Of a stretch of 64,000 nucleotides of DNA, positions 1 to 8,051 are shown piece after piece. This stretch comes from Shewanella schlegeliana (GTDB taxonomy: Bacteria; Pseudomonadota; Gammaproteobacteria; Enterobacterales; Shewanellaceae). Position 1 is the stretch's first letter, and the number at the start of each line of letters is the position of its first letter. The notes under the pieces are model-generated. The model was not told the DNA's origin. It ran no database searches and saw only the letters and a list, made by a program, of their open reading frames with translations. The DNA lies in contig NZ_JAESVD010000004.1 of NCBI RefSeq assembly GCF_016765635.1, forward strand, positions 124,001 to 188,000, in the 5' to 3' direction. Position numbers and translations under genes: made by a program.

Positions 1-361
1 TAGCATCTGCTTGAGAGGTTTGCTGCATTACCGCTTTCGTCGGCACCAGCAAAATCATGCCGCGCTCTAAGCTGTTATAGTTTTTACTTGAAAATGCATG
101 GGGGTTGGCATCATACAGCGCTGCCATCACTTGATACACGGTGACGCTATTATCAGGCTTTACGGCTTGAGCGATACTCCAGAATGTATCAGCCGACGTT
201 GTCGGGCCATATTGACGAACGCTCTGTTCATTAACTTTTACTTGGCCGTCAGGGCCGGTAATTTTTAATGGCTCAGCAACAACAGAATTAATCGAAGGGG
301 CGGCAATAGCCACTAACCCTGTGGCAAATAAACCGACAAGATGCGAAGTGCGAAAGTTCAT
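1..361 (-). CDS. fimV: FimV-like pilus/polar assembly protein, N-terminal part (runs off the window)
   Basis: Only the first 120 codons are inside the window; the gene continues past base 1. The start is ATG at 361. The protein opens with a signal-peptide-like segment (MNFRTSHLVGLFATGLVAIA) followed by about 30 residues and then a FimV/LysM-like core containing QYGPTTSADTFWSIAQAVKP and a downstream YNSLERGMILLVP segment, both typical of the N-terminal domain of FimV/TspA proteins. FimV is an inner-membrane, peptidoglycan-associated protein needed for type IV pilus assembly and polar localisation. The position next to asd and pdxB matches Shewanella gene order as I remember it. Confidence 0.8.
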   Translation of the reverse strand, partial: MNFRTSHLVGLFATGLVAIAAPSINSVVAEPLKITGPDGQVKVNEQSVRQYGPTTSADTFWSIAQAVKPDNSVTVYQVMAALYDANPHAFSSKNYNSLERGMILLVPTKAVMQQTSQADA

Positions 362-484
362 CAATCCTTCCCTTTAAAGCACGCTGGAGTCACCACCCTG
401 GTGACGAGCTTTAGGCATTGTATTTATTGAGATTACTATAAACTAGATTCAGCTACCCTGCTACTGTTCACAACTTTAAAACAT

Positions 485-512
485 AAAAAGCCCGCGTAAT
501 GCGGGCTTTTTA
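485..512 (-). terminator. Rho-independent terminator after asd
   Basis: Perfect GC-rich stem (AAGCCCGC / GCGGGCTT) around a short GTAAT loop, flanked by A and T runs on both sides. It lies 30 bases past the asd stop, before the fimV promoter region. Confidence 0.85.
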
Positions 513-541
513 ATCAGTTTAGCTAACAGATAGATCAGGAA

Positions 542-1558
542 TTAATAATAATCTCTAATCAAAACCTCTGCGATCTGGACACTGTTTAGCGCAGCACCTT
601 TACGGATGTTATCTGAAACAACCCAAAGGTTAATGCCGTTTTCATGAGAGATGTCTTTTCTCACGCGGCCAACATAGACAGGATCTGTCCCTGCACCTTC
701 GGTAATTGCAGTAGGGTAATCTTCATCGCCTTCAAATAACTCAACACCGTCAGCACCACGTAATACCGATTTAATATCTTCGGCATCGACAGGTTGCAGT
801 GTTTCTAAGTGAATCGCCTCAGAGTGACCGTAGAAGACGGGGACACGCACCGCCGTTGGGTTAACCACTATGCTGTCGTCACCGAAGATCTTCTGCGTTT
901 CCCACACCATTTTCATCTCTTCTTTGGTGTAGCCGTTATCCATAAACTTATCGATTTGTGGCAATACGTTAAACGCAATCTGCTTAGGATAAGTTTTAGG
1001 TTCTACTGGTAAGCCTTGTAGCAGTTTAGCGCACTGACCCGCTAACTCTTCAATCGCCTGCTTACCTGAACCCGATACTGACTGATAGGTCGCTACGTTA
1101 ATACGTGAAATACCATACGCATCATAGATAGGCTTAAGAGCAACCAACATCTGAATCGTTGAACAGTTTGGGTTCGCGATGATGTTACGGTTTCTGAAAT
1201 CGGCAATAGCTTCAGGGTTCACTTCTGGGATCACCAATGGTACATCGATGTCATATCTGAAGTGCGAGGTGTTATCGATAACAACACAGCCGTTTTCAGC
1301 GGCGATTGGCGCCCACTTAGCTGATACGTCACCACCTGCTGAGAAGAAACCGATTTGAGCCTGTGACCAGTCAAAGGTGTCTACATCTAAAATCTCGACC
1401 TGTTTACCGTGGAAGCTGACCGTATTACCGGCGCTGCGACTGCTGGCTAATGGAAATAAATTAGCAACCGGAAAGTTACGCTCTTCGAGGATCTCAATCA
1501 TTGTTTGACCCACTGCGCCCGATGCACCTAATACGACAACATTAAATTCCTGCGACAT
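542..1558 (-). CDS. asd: Aspartate-semialdehyde dehydrogenase
   Basis: Reduces L-aspartyl-4-phosphate to aspartate semialdehyde with NADPH, the branch point to lysine/diaminopimelate, threonine and methionine. The 338-residue protein shows the NADP-binding GASGAVGQ motif at residues 11–18 and the catalytic cysteine at about residue 132 in NPNCSTIQM, both expected for the family. I start at the ATG at 1558 (MSQEFNVV) rather than the longer frame, because the family begins there and a GGAG lies upstream. The stop of pdxB is only two bases upstream of this ATG, so the two are probably one transcript. A terminator follows at 485–512. Confidence 0.95.
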   Translation of the reverse strand: MSQEFNVVVLGASGAVGQTMIEILEERNFPVANLFPLASSRSAGNTVSFHGKQVEILDVDTFDWSQAQIGFFSAGGDVSAKWAPIAAENGCVVIDNTSHFRYDIDVPLVIPEVNPEAIADFRNRNIIANPNCSTIQMLVALKPIYDAYGISRINVATYQSVSGSGKQAIEELAGQCAKLLQGLPVEPKTYPKQIAFNVLPQIDKFMDNGYTKEEMKMVWETQKIFGDDSIVVNPTAVRVPVFYGHSEAIHLETLQPVDAEDIKSVLRGADGVELFEGDEDYPTAITEGAGTDPVYVGRVRKDISHENGINLWVVSDNIRKGAALNSVQIAEVLIRDYY

Positions 1559-1560
1559 AA

Positions 1561-2691
1561 TTACAGCTCGACTCCTGAAAACCCTAAATTGGATAACCAA
1601 TTTACATTAGTTTGCCCCGAATTGCCTACCTTTAATGCACTAAATTCACGGCGATGAGTGTGATTTTTTCTCATATGATCAAACCCCTGGTTATTTAGAA
1701 ACTGTTTTCTAAATAATTCGTCATCATCGCGTAAATCATAGACAAATCTAGCCAACTGTAATAATGCTCTTTCATCGCTGATTTCCTGCACTAAAACCCG
1801 CTCACTCCACAGTGCTGGCAGTAACGACTCCATCTGTTTGTCAGCGTTAATTTGAAGCACCTCAGCCAACTTCTGATACAGCATATAGGTGCCGCGCGCC
1901 TTACCTTCTAATGAATAGCCCGCGATATGGGGCGTACAAAACTCAACATAGGGTACCAACTCTGGCATAGGATTAGGCTCGCCTTCCCACACATCGAGCA
2001 CCACTTTTACATCATCACGTTGTTGTTTGAATTTAAGCAAGGCGCGATTATCTATCACCTCACCGCGACAGCAGTTAAGCAGCCAAGTGTTTGCACTTAG
2101 GCTATTAAGCCTTGCTTCATCAAACAGATACCAAGTTTTGTGCTCACCGCTTTTCGTTATCGGCACATGCAGGCTAATCACATCGCACTTTTCAATGAGC
2201 GTATCTAACGACACAAAGTCGCGGGGATCGCCGCTTTGCTCTAACAGTGGATCATTTAACAGCACCTCAATGCCATAAGCCTCAAGGCATTTAACTACCG
2301 CCGTGCCAGTATTACCCGCGCCCACAATACCCACCACCTTGCCTTTAAGGGGGCTATTAAAGCGCTGCGCCAACTCAAGCATGGCAATAAAGGCAAACTC
2401 CCCCACTGCAGTGGCATTACAGCCCGGCGCATTAGAAAAAGGAATACCACGATTTGCAAGGTAATCTAAATCGATATGATCTGTGCCTATGGTGGCACTG
2501 CCGACAAATTTAAGTTGGTTATTCTCGGCCAACAAGGCTTGATTTACCTGAGTCACGGAACGAACGAGCAGTACATCGACATCTTTCACTTGCTCAGGAG
2601 CTAACTCCCTACCGTTTACGGTTTCAATCGTCCCCAAATCACCAAATAACTGCTGAACATAAGGCATGTTTTCATCGGCAAGGATCTTCAT
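1561..2691 (-). CDS. pdxB: Erythronate-4-phosphate dehydrogenase
   Basis: NAD-dependent oxidation of 4-phosphoerythronate in pyridoxal phosphate biosynthesis. The 376-residue protein starts [20 protein letters not shown] and carries the D-2-hydroxyacid dehydrogenase fold: an NAD-binding [12 protein letters not shown] motif near residue 120, the catalytic-region arginine in NCCRGEVID, and the histidine in [10 protein letters not shown]-terminal PdxB dimerisation extension follows. A 43-codon upstream extension in frame has no family homology, so I use the ATG at 2691. It is immediately upstream of asd in the same direction. Confidence 0.93.
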   Translation of the reverse strand: MKILADENMPYVQQLFGDLGTIETVNGRELAPEQVKDVDVLLVRSVTQVNQALLAENNQLKFVGSATIGTDHIDLDYLANRGIPFSNAPGCNATAVGEFAFIAMLELAQRFNSPLKGKVVGIVGAGNTGTAVVKCLEAYGIEVLLNDPLLEQSGDPRDFVSLDTLIEKCDVISLHVPITKSGEHKTWYLFDEARLNSLSANTWLLNCCRGEVIDNRALLKFKQQRDDVKVVLDVWEGEPNPMPELVPYVEFCTPHIAGYSLEGKARGTYMLYQKLAEVLQINADKQMESLLPALWSERVLVQEISDERALLQLARFVYDLRDDDELFRKQFLNNQGFDHMRKNHTHRREFSALKVGNSGQTNVNWLSNLGFSGVEL

Positions 2692-3026
2692 TGTGGTTCC
2701 CAAAAGTGGCCTGAATGCATATGGACTGCATTCTAACAAGATGGCCAATTTATTAGAAACAAAGGATTGGAAATAAACGCAGACTAAGACATTACAAAAA
2801 GGATGAGTATCAACTATCAATTTTCTCTTTCATCGAGCCTTCGGGAGCGATTCGGCACACAGAAAAGGTAAAATTCAATCTTTATCAAAAAGTTAAATTA
2901 ACAACGAGTTGTAAATGACTATTCACTCAAGTCTAAGCGAACTCCTTACTTAGTCATTTTCGTAACAGATAGGCGTACAATCCCCCAGTACGGTATGAAG
3001 CTCAACTCGCCATTATGTCAGGCTTA

Positions 3027-4343
3027 TTAGCCCTTATTATGGGTGGCTCGCACCTTACTGGCTTTATTGTGATCGATTGAAAGCACTTCAAAATTCCAAT
3101 CTTGGTATTTTATATTGTCTCCCACCGTAGGAACATTTGACGTTAACCACATAAACATGCCTGTTAGTGTTTGATAGTCTGCTTCTTTTTCCTCTGGTAA
3201 GGAGCTCAAATTTAAGTTTTCTTTTAACACTGTAACTGGGATAGCGCCATCAAATATCCATTCAGCTGCCGAGATTTGCTCAGCCCATGAGTCATTCGGG
3301 TTTGCCGATTTAAATTCACCAGCAAGCGCTTCAAGTAAGTCTTTCTGGGTCACAATACCTTGAGCATCACCGTATTCATCCACAACCAATGCGATCTCTT
3401 CACCTGTTGTTTTTAATAACTCCAGCAATTGACTTCCGAATGTATTCTCTAAAATAGTCAAACAGGGTAACAAATTACGCATTAGATACTTGATTTTGTG
3501 TTCTTGGTGCGCTGCTTTTAATAAAAAGCGAGCTGTGGTAAAACCAAGAATATTATCCATGCCACCCCGGGTCACCGGAAAAATAGAATAATCTGAACGC
3601 AACAGCCTTGGTAAGTTTTCATCCCACGACTGTTCGGTATCAAAATAAACAAGCTCACTTCTGGGCGTCATTAGTGACACCACTTTTCGGTCATCTAGCT
3701 GAAAGATATTACGAACCATAGAGTGTTCTTGCTTTTCTATTACACCTTGCTCAGAGCCTTCGTGCAGCAATGCATGAATATCATCTTCTGTGATTGAAGA
3801 TCCGTCTTTACTTGAACGACCTAGCAAGCGCAACAAGGCGTCTGTCGAGACAGAGAGTAAGAAAACAAAAGGCCGAGAAATAGAGGCTAAAAAGCTAATG
3901 AGCGGGGCTACCAGAGTTGAGATACGCTCTGCATGAAATTGCGCAATACGCTTAGGTACTAACTCTCCTATCACTATCGATACATACGTTATGATAACGA
4001 CCGTGGAGGCGGTTGAGATGGTGAGTGCTAGCGTAGCAGGGACACCTAAAGAGGCTAATACTTCAGATATTGGGCCAGCCAATGCCGCTTGCCCCAAAAT
4101 ACCATTCAATATACCAATAACTGTAATGCCAATTTGAACAGTTGATAGAAACTGTGTTGGCTCTTCAGCCAGTTTGATGGCTTTTGCAGCGGCATGACTT
4201 CCGTCAGCGGCCAGTTTTTGTAATCGACTCTTTTTTGCCGTCATCAATGCAATTTCTGACATAGCAAACACACCATTAATCAGAATTAAAACAAATAAAA
4301 TGGCAATATCCAATGTGAACCTCAAATGATAAATAACACACAT
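3027..4343 (-). CDS. CNNM/CorC-family membrane protein (DUF21 plus CBS pair)
   Basis: Multi-domain inner-membrane protein of the hemolysin-C/CorB/YfjD type. The first about 190 residues form the CNNM (DUF21) transmembrane domain with the usual opening LDIAILFVLILINGVFAMSE and the IGELVPKRIA signature. A CBS pair follows (SLMTPRSELV near residue 225 to LVVDEYGDAQGIVTQKDLLE near 320–340), then a C-terminal CorC_HlyC domain. Family members are linked to magnesium/cobalt homeostasis; the substrate here is not shown by sequence. The ATG at 4343 lacks a clear ribosome site, and a TTG seven codons in is a possible alternative start. A 12-bp inverted repeat lies 18 bases upstream. Confidence 0.88.
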   Translation of the reverse strand: MCVIYHLRFTLDIAILFVLILINGVFAMSEIALMTAKKSRLQKLAADGSHAAAKAIKLAEEPTQFLSTVQIGITVIGILNGILGQAALAGPISEVLASLGVPATLALTISTASTVVIITYVSIVIGELVPKRIAQFHAERISTLVAPLISFLASISRPFVFLLSVSTDALLRLLGRSSKDGSSITEDDIHALLHEGSEQGVIEKQEHSMVRNIFQLDDRKVVSLMTPRSELVYFDTEQSWDENLPRLLRSDYSIFPVTRGGMDNILGFTTARFLLKAAHQEHKIKYLMRNLLPCLTILENTFGSQLLELLKTTGEEIALVVDEYGDAQGIVTQKDLLEALAGEFKSANPNDSWAEQISAAEWIFDGAIPVTVLKENLNLSSLPEEKEADYQTLTGMFMWLTSNVPTVGDNIKYQDWNFEVLSIDHNKASKVRATHNKG

Positions 4344-4687
4344 GCGCTATGGTTTTATACTCTTATATTGGCTCATTGTCGATTAGAACGATAAGCCAAT
4401 ATAAGGGGGAAATGAGTGATAATCAGATGGAGTTGAGACGTGATGATGAGTGCTAGCATCAGTTGTGATATTGATTTTACTGGTTATATGCTGATGCCGA
4501 ATCATTCGAAATATCATAAGCAATAAGCGCCAATTCACGAGCCTTCCATTTTAGCGAGTCATAAAGCATTCGACTTCGGGCAAAGGAGATATGAAACGTA
4601 ACTTACTATTATGGGTGGCCCGTTTACTAAACGGGCTCCCCTTCATTATGGCTAACGACTATGAGTCACATTATTTTTCGCGATTGA
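4344..4687. other. Intergenic stretch with an inverted repeat and a weak small ORF
   Basis: Between the CNNM gene and the ornithine-cyclodeaminase-family gene, both leftward. It holds the 12-bp inverted repeat at 4362–4404, a short perfect inverted repeat at 4618–4636 without a U tract, and the first part of a 41-codon rightward frame at 4591–4716 behind a good Shine-Dalgarno. Nothing else recognised. Confidence 0.6.
4362..4404. repeat. 12-bp inverted repeat (hairpin) shared in part with 52791–52818
   Basis: CTTATATTGGCT and its exact complement AGCCAATATAAG flank a 19-base spacer, just upstream of the CNNM gene start. The core TATTGGCTT...TGAGCCAATATA recurs in a second intergenic hairpin at 52791–52818. 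Confidence 0.6.
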
Positions 4688-4716
4688 TCACCTTTGACTC
4701 AGCTCAAGCAGTTTAG
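4591..4716 (+). CDS. Possible 41-residue small protein
   Basis: ATG at 4591 is preceded by a strong Shine-Dalgarno (AAAGGAGAT). The frame encodes MKRNLLLWVARLLNGLPFIM followed by a polar tail and stops at 4714–4716, overlapping antisense the last bases of the ornithine-cyclodeaminase-family gene. The hydrophobic, basic N-terminus would suit a small membrane peptide. There is no recognised family and the frame may be chance; only the ribosome site and the frame support it. Confidence 0.2.
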   Translation: MKRNLLLWVARLLNGLPFIMANDYESHYFSRLITFDSAQAV

Positions 4717-5608
4717 CGGCAACAAACAAGTCTTGAATGGCAATGCCTGAGCTGTCAAAAATCGTAATAGCGACATTATCATCGCGCCCTGCTGATGCGC
4801 CTGTAATGACCTTACCAATCTCTATCACTTGTGCATTTTCTGAGTGTTGAAATTCACCGATAACCACTGCCTGTGCTGCATAGTCACAAAATAAACTTGC
4901 GCCGTGATACAGCTCGGCTGGTAGCTCCTGCTTACCGACTTTATCTGCGCCCATGGCTGAGATATGGGTGCCAGCTTTAACCCAACTCGCCTCAAATAAT
5001 GGCGCAGTGGCAGTGGTTGCAGTTACGATAATATCAGCATTTTCACAGCCATATTGAGCGCTGACGACTTCGCATTTGGCTTGTAAGCCCTTATCGATGA
5101 GACGCTTAATAAACTGCTCACAACGATGCTTTTCTCGACCAACAACCATCACCTTAGTGATGCTCCGCACCTCTGCAATAGCGAATACTTCATACTCGGC
5201 TTGGTGTCCGGTGCCAAATACAGTCAAAACGCTGGCATCTTTTCGTGCTAGGTAATCAACAGCCACTGCGTCCGCAGCCGCAGTGCGGTAGGCGTTAACC
5301 TGTGTTGCAGCCACCACTGCAACCAACTCTCCGGTTTCTGGACTTAACAGAAATACATTAGTGCCATGGCACGGCATGTTTTTGGCTTGATTACCCGGCC
5401 AGTAGCTCCCGGTCTTCCAACCAACGAGTGTCGCAGTAGAAGCTGACTTTAGTGAAAACATCGAGTCCGTTTGTGGCCCAGATGCATTAACCACAGGAAA
5501 CAGCGTCGCTTCATCGGTAGTGGCTGCGATAAATGCGTCTTTTACGGCGGTATAGGCCAGCTGATGAGTGATCAGTTTTGCGGTTTGCGCTTCATTTAAA
5601 TATTGCAT
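4688..5608 (-). CDS. Ornithine cyclodeaminase/mu-crystallin family NAD(P)-dependent enzyme
   Basis: 306 residues starting MQYLNEAQTAKLI. Family marks are the substrate-binding lysine in SMFSLKSAS, the arginine in NAYRTAAADAV, the dinucleotide-binding VFGTGHQAEYEV and the acidic residue in MGADKVGKQEL that corresponds to the catalytic aspartate of ornithine cyclodeaminase. Known members deaminate ornithine, reduce cyclic imines (1-pyrroline-2-carboxylate) or reduce iminosuccinate to aspartate, so the substrate cannot be assigned from the family alone. The start is fixed by the upstream gene, whose stop ends one base before; the two are surely co-transcribed. An in-frame upstream extension of 66 codons lies inside the neighbour and is rejected. 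Confidence 0.88.
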   Translation of the reverse strand: MQYLNEAQTAKLITHQLAYTAVKDAFIAATTDEATLFPVVNASGPQTDSMFSLKSASTATLVGWKTGSYWPGNQAKNMPCHGTNVFLLSPETGELVAVVAATQVNAYRTAAADAVAVDYLARKDASVLTVFGTGHQAEYEVFAIAEVRSITKVMVVGREKHRCEQFIKRLIDKGLQAKCEVVSAQYGCENADIIVTATTATAPLFEASWVKAGTHISAMGADKVGKQELPAELYHGASLFCDYAAQAVVIGEFQHSENAQVIEIGKVITGASAGRDDNVAITIFDSSGIAIQDLFVAAKLLELSQR

Positions 5609-5609
5609 G

Positions 5610-6776
5610 TTACCAACCTTGAATTCGGTTCCAGTTCTCGTAGGTAGTTTCTTGTGTATCAAATACATGGTAGTGCTGATGCATAGAGGCGGTGGCGCAG
5701 GCATGATTAGGCAGAATATGCAGTCGGCAACCAACAGGGAAGTCGTCAAAACTGATAGCATCACAGCCAACTGCAGCAATAATGCCATGCTCCTGATTAA
5801 CGCCAATCACCTGCATTGCTTCAACGAGCTGGCCATTGGTTTTAGCGACTAAACCGTAACCGCAATCCTTAGGTTGACCCGCTGTACCGCGATCTGCTGA
5901 CAGTGCCATCCATCCTGCATCAATAAACAACCAGCCCTTTTCCTTGTTATGACCAATCACCGTAGTCACCACGCTGGCTGCAATATCGTCAAGCTGGCAA
6001 ACGCCAATTCCGGCCATGACTAAATCGAAGAAACCATAAACCCCAGCTCTGACTTCGGTGATCCCAGTCAGGTCTTGATAGCTATGAGCTGTAGGTGTTG
6101 AGCCGATACTAACTATGTCACAAGGAATTGCTGCTGCACGTAAGTTATTAGCCGCTTTAAGGGTCATTTTGACTTCATTGCGGGCAGCTTCAGCTAAGGA
6201 CTCTTGATCGAAGCAAAGATAAGACTCACCAGCATGGGCTAACACACCATGGAAGCTCGCAGCGCCATGATGCAGCAGGCTGGCGATCTCAATTAACTTG
6301 GGATCATCTGGGTGAATACCGCCACGATGCCCATCACAATCAACTTCGATTAATGCCGCAATGGCGCAGTTATGCTGCTCACAATAGCGACTCACAAACT
6401 CGGCTTGCTCTAGGGTGTCGAGTAGTACCCTTACCTCAGCCCCCTTAACGATAAGCTGCTCGATTCTTGGTAATTTCCCCTCAGAAATACCCACAGCATA
6501 AACAATATTGGTGTAGCCCTCACCAGCCAGAGCCTCGGCTTCTTTTACCGTCGATACTGTGATTGCCGATGTTCTTTGTGGCAGCAGGTGATGAACCGCT
6601 TCGAGTGCTCTTATGGTTTTAAAGTGAGGTCGCAGCTCAGCACCTAAAGCTTCGGTCTTACTGCGTAATCGCGCTAGGTTTTTAAGCATTAGCTGTTTAT
6701 CGACTAACAAAAATGGCGTATCGAGACTCTGATATTGGTTCAATAATTGTGGATTGGAATTTTCACTGTATAGCAT
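5610..6776 (-). CDS. Fold-type III PLP enzyme, D-threonine aldolase / D-hydroxyaspartate dehydratase family
   Basis: 388 residues. The N-terminal alanine-racemase-type barrel carries the PLP lysine in RPHFKTIRA (about residue 53). The C-terminal domain carries the metal-binding HxC pattern in PNHACATASMHQHYHV, as in zinc-dependent eukaryotic-type D-serine dehydratase and D-threonine aldolase. Such enzymes cleave D-threonine or beta-hydroxyaspartate, or dehydrate D-serine or D-threo-3-hydroxyaspartate. It is the first gene of a two-gene operon with an ornithine-cyclodeaminase-family enzyme and is divergent from a LysR regulator, which probably controls it. Start ATG at 6776 has AGGA about ten bases upstream. 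The exact reaction is not decided by sequence. Confidence 0.85.
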   Translation of the reverse strand: MLYSENSNPQLLNQYQSLDTPFLLVDKQLMLKNLARLRSKTEALGAELRPHFKTIRALEAVHHLLPQRTSAITVSTVKEAEALAGEGYTNIVYAVGISEGKLPRIEQLIVKGAEVRVLLDTLEQAEFVSRYCEQHNCAIAALIEVDCDGHRGGIHPDDPKLIEIASLLHHGAASFHGVLAHAGESYLCFDQESLAEAARNEVKMTLKAANNLRAAAIPCDIVSIGSTPTAHSYQDLTGITEVRAGVYGFFDLVMAGIGVCQLDDIAASVVTTVIGHNKEKGWLFIDAGWMALSADRGTAGQPKDCGYGLVAKTNGQLVEAMQVIGVNQEHGIIAAVGCDAISFDDFPVGCRLHILPNHACATASMHQHYHVFDTQETTYENWNRIQGW

Positions 6777-6795
6777 GCTCTATTTCCTGAACTGT

Positions 6796-6860
6796 CAATC
6801 TAGGCTATCAATCTGGACTACTAACCTGAGCTATTAACCAGAGCTATCCACCTAGACTAT
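6796..6860. repeat. Five degenerate 13-bp tandem repeats in the divergent promoter region
   Basis: Five head-to-tail copies with no gaps: CAATCTAGGCTAT, CAATCTGGACTAC, TAACCTGAGCTAT, TAACCAGAGCTAT and CCACCTAGACTAT (6796, 6809, 6822, 6835, 6848). Consensus YAACCTRGRCTAT. They lie in the 5' leader/promoter region of the leftward PLP-enzyme operon, between it and the divergent LysR gene. Confidence 0.85.
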
Positions 6861-6953
6861 CAAATAAGTCATTGCTGAATTTGATGCATGTGAGCGACAT
6901 CAAACCAGCGAGTAGAACAAGAGTATCTAAGAAGTTGGTTTTGTTTTACATTA

Positions 6954-6969
6954 ATACTTATTAAGGTAT
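6954..6969. promoter_or_regulatory. Possible LysR-type operator
   Basis: Imperfect dyad ATACTTATTAAGGTAT about 20 bases before the LysR start, with ATAC/GTAT ends. It has the general look of a LysR-type box (T-N11-A) at an autoregulatory position. Weak evidence. Confidence 0.3.
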
Positions 6970-6987
6970 AGATTAGGTTCAAACCAA

Positions 6988-7962
6988 ATGATCACCACTG
7001 AAGATCTCAGGTTCATTACAACAATTGCCAGCCACCGAACATTGGCCGATGCGGCTCGAGCCTTAAATATCACCCCGCCCTCGGTGACACTTAGACTGCA
7101 ACATATTGAAAGAAAGCTGTCGATTAAACTTATCCAGCGCCCATCTAGAATCGTGAGTCTCACCGAAGAGGGACAGCTCTTGCTGGATAAAGGCCTACCT
7201 ATTCTGCGCGGCCTCGATGAGCTGCAAGAACAGCTCGATGAACTTAAAGAGCATGTATGCGGTAAACTCAGGGTGTTAGCGCCTTTAGGCTTTGGTAATG
7301 ACTATATCGCGCCATTACTGGGTGAATACAAAGTCAGTCATCCTCAGCTGGATATCGAGCTTGAACTATCCGATAACCCAAATTGGTCAGCTCATCATAA
7401 ATGGGACATCATCATCTACATCGGGGCGCTCAATGACTCTTCATTAAAAATGATTACCTTGGCAGCAAATCAAAGGTTTCTCTGCGCCTCGCCAAAATAC
7501 CTTAAGCAAATGGGCACGCCTAAAGCGCCGCAAGATCTGCTCAAGCATCGATGTATCGCCTTAAGGGAGAATAATGAAGATGTCACCTTGTGGTCTTTTA
7601 CCAAGTTGTCTCATGACAAGCAGGCCGATGACAGACTTACTGATGCCAGCTATAACAACGACAAACTTGAGATGGTTAGGATCACCCCAACACTTGCCAG
7701 TAACGAGGGCCGCGTCATTAAAGACTGGGCAACAGCTGGACTTGGGATCATTATGCGTTCTGAATGGGATGTGCAGCCACAGATAAACAGCGGCGAACTG
7801 GTACGGCTACTGCCAGAATATGGATTACCTAACGCCAATATCGTTGCACTTTTAAGTAGTCCAGAGAAAGAGCGTTCGGCGCGGATCTCTGGTTTTATTC
7901 AACTCCTAAAAGAGCGATTGAACCCACAACCTTGGAAATACTCTCCAATAGCCTGTCGATAG
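6988..7962 (+). CDS. LysR-family transcriptional regulator
   Basis: 324 residues. N-terminal winged helix-turn-helix at residues 1–65 (LRFITTIASHRTLADAARAL, then SVTLRLQHIERKL and a VSLTEEGQLLL wing), followed by a substrate-binding effector domain with the GLGIIMRSEWDV segment near the C-terminus. It is divergent from the PLP enzyme/ornithine-cyclodeaminase-family operon, the arrangement usual for a LysR activator and its target; its ligand would then be a substrate or product of those enzymes, such as a hydroxy amino acid. The start ATG has only a weak ribosome site. A bidirectional terminator follows. Confidence 0.9.
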   Translation: MITTEDLRFITTIASHRTLADAARALNITPPSVTLRLQHIERKLSIKLIQRPSRIVSLTEEGQLLLDKGLPILRGLDELQEQLDELKEHVCGKLRVLAPLGFGNDYIAPLLGEYKVSHPQLDIELELSDNPNWSAHHKWDIIIYIGALNDSSLKMITLAANQRFLCASPKYLKQMGTPKAPQDLLKHRCIALRENNEDVTLWSFTKLSHDKQADDRLTDASYNNDKLEMVRITPTLASNEGRVIKDWATAGLGIIMRSEWDVQPQINSGELVRLLPEYGLPNANIVALLSSPEKERSARISGFIQLLKERLNPQPWKYSPIACR

Positions 7963-7988
7963 TGAATGGACTGCTAAATAGGACACAA

Positions 7989-8022
7989 AAAAGAAGCCTA
8001 GATAAATCTAGGCTTCTTTTTA
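7989..8022. terminator. Bidirectional terminator between the LysR gene and fabB
   Basis: Perfect 12-bp stem AAGAAGCCTAGA / TCTAGGCTTCTT with a TAAA loop, A tract before and T tract after, between two convergent genes. Confidence 0.9.
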
Positions 8023-8051
8023 ATTCAATCTTTAGTTGGTGTAAGTATGGC

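Noticed and set aside
3000..3045. Similarity between TTATTATGGGTGGC near 3034 and TACTATTATGGGTGGC near 4604 as a dispersed repeat
   Set aside because: Only about 13 matching bases and one copy is coding; likely chance.
4618..4636. Perfect inverted repeat GCCCGTTTACTAAACGGGC as a terminator of the two-gene amino-acid operon
   Set aside because: No T tract follows in the leftward direction, so I did not call it a terminator.
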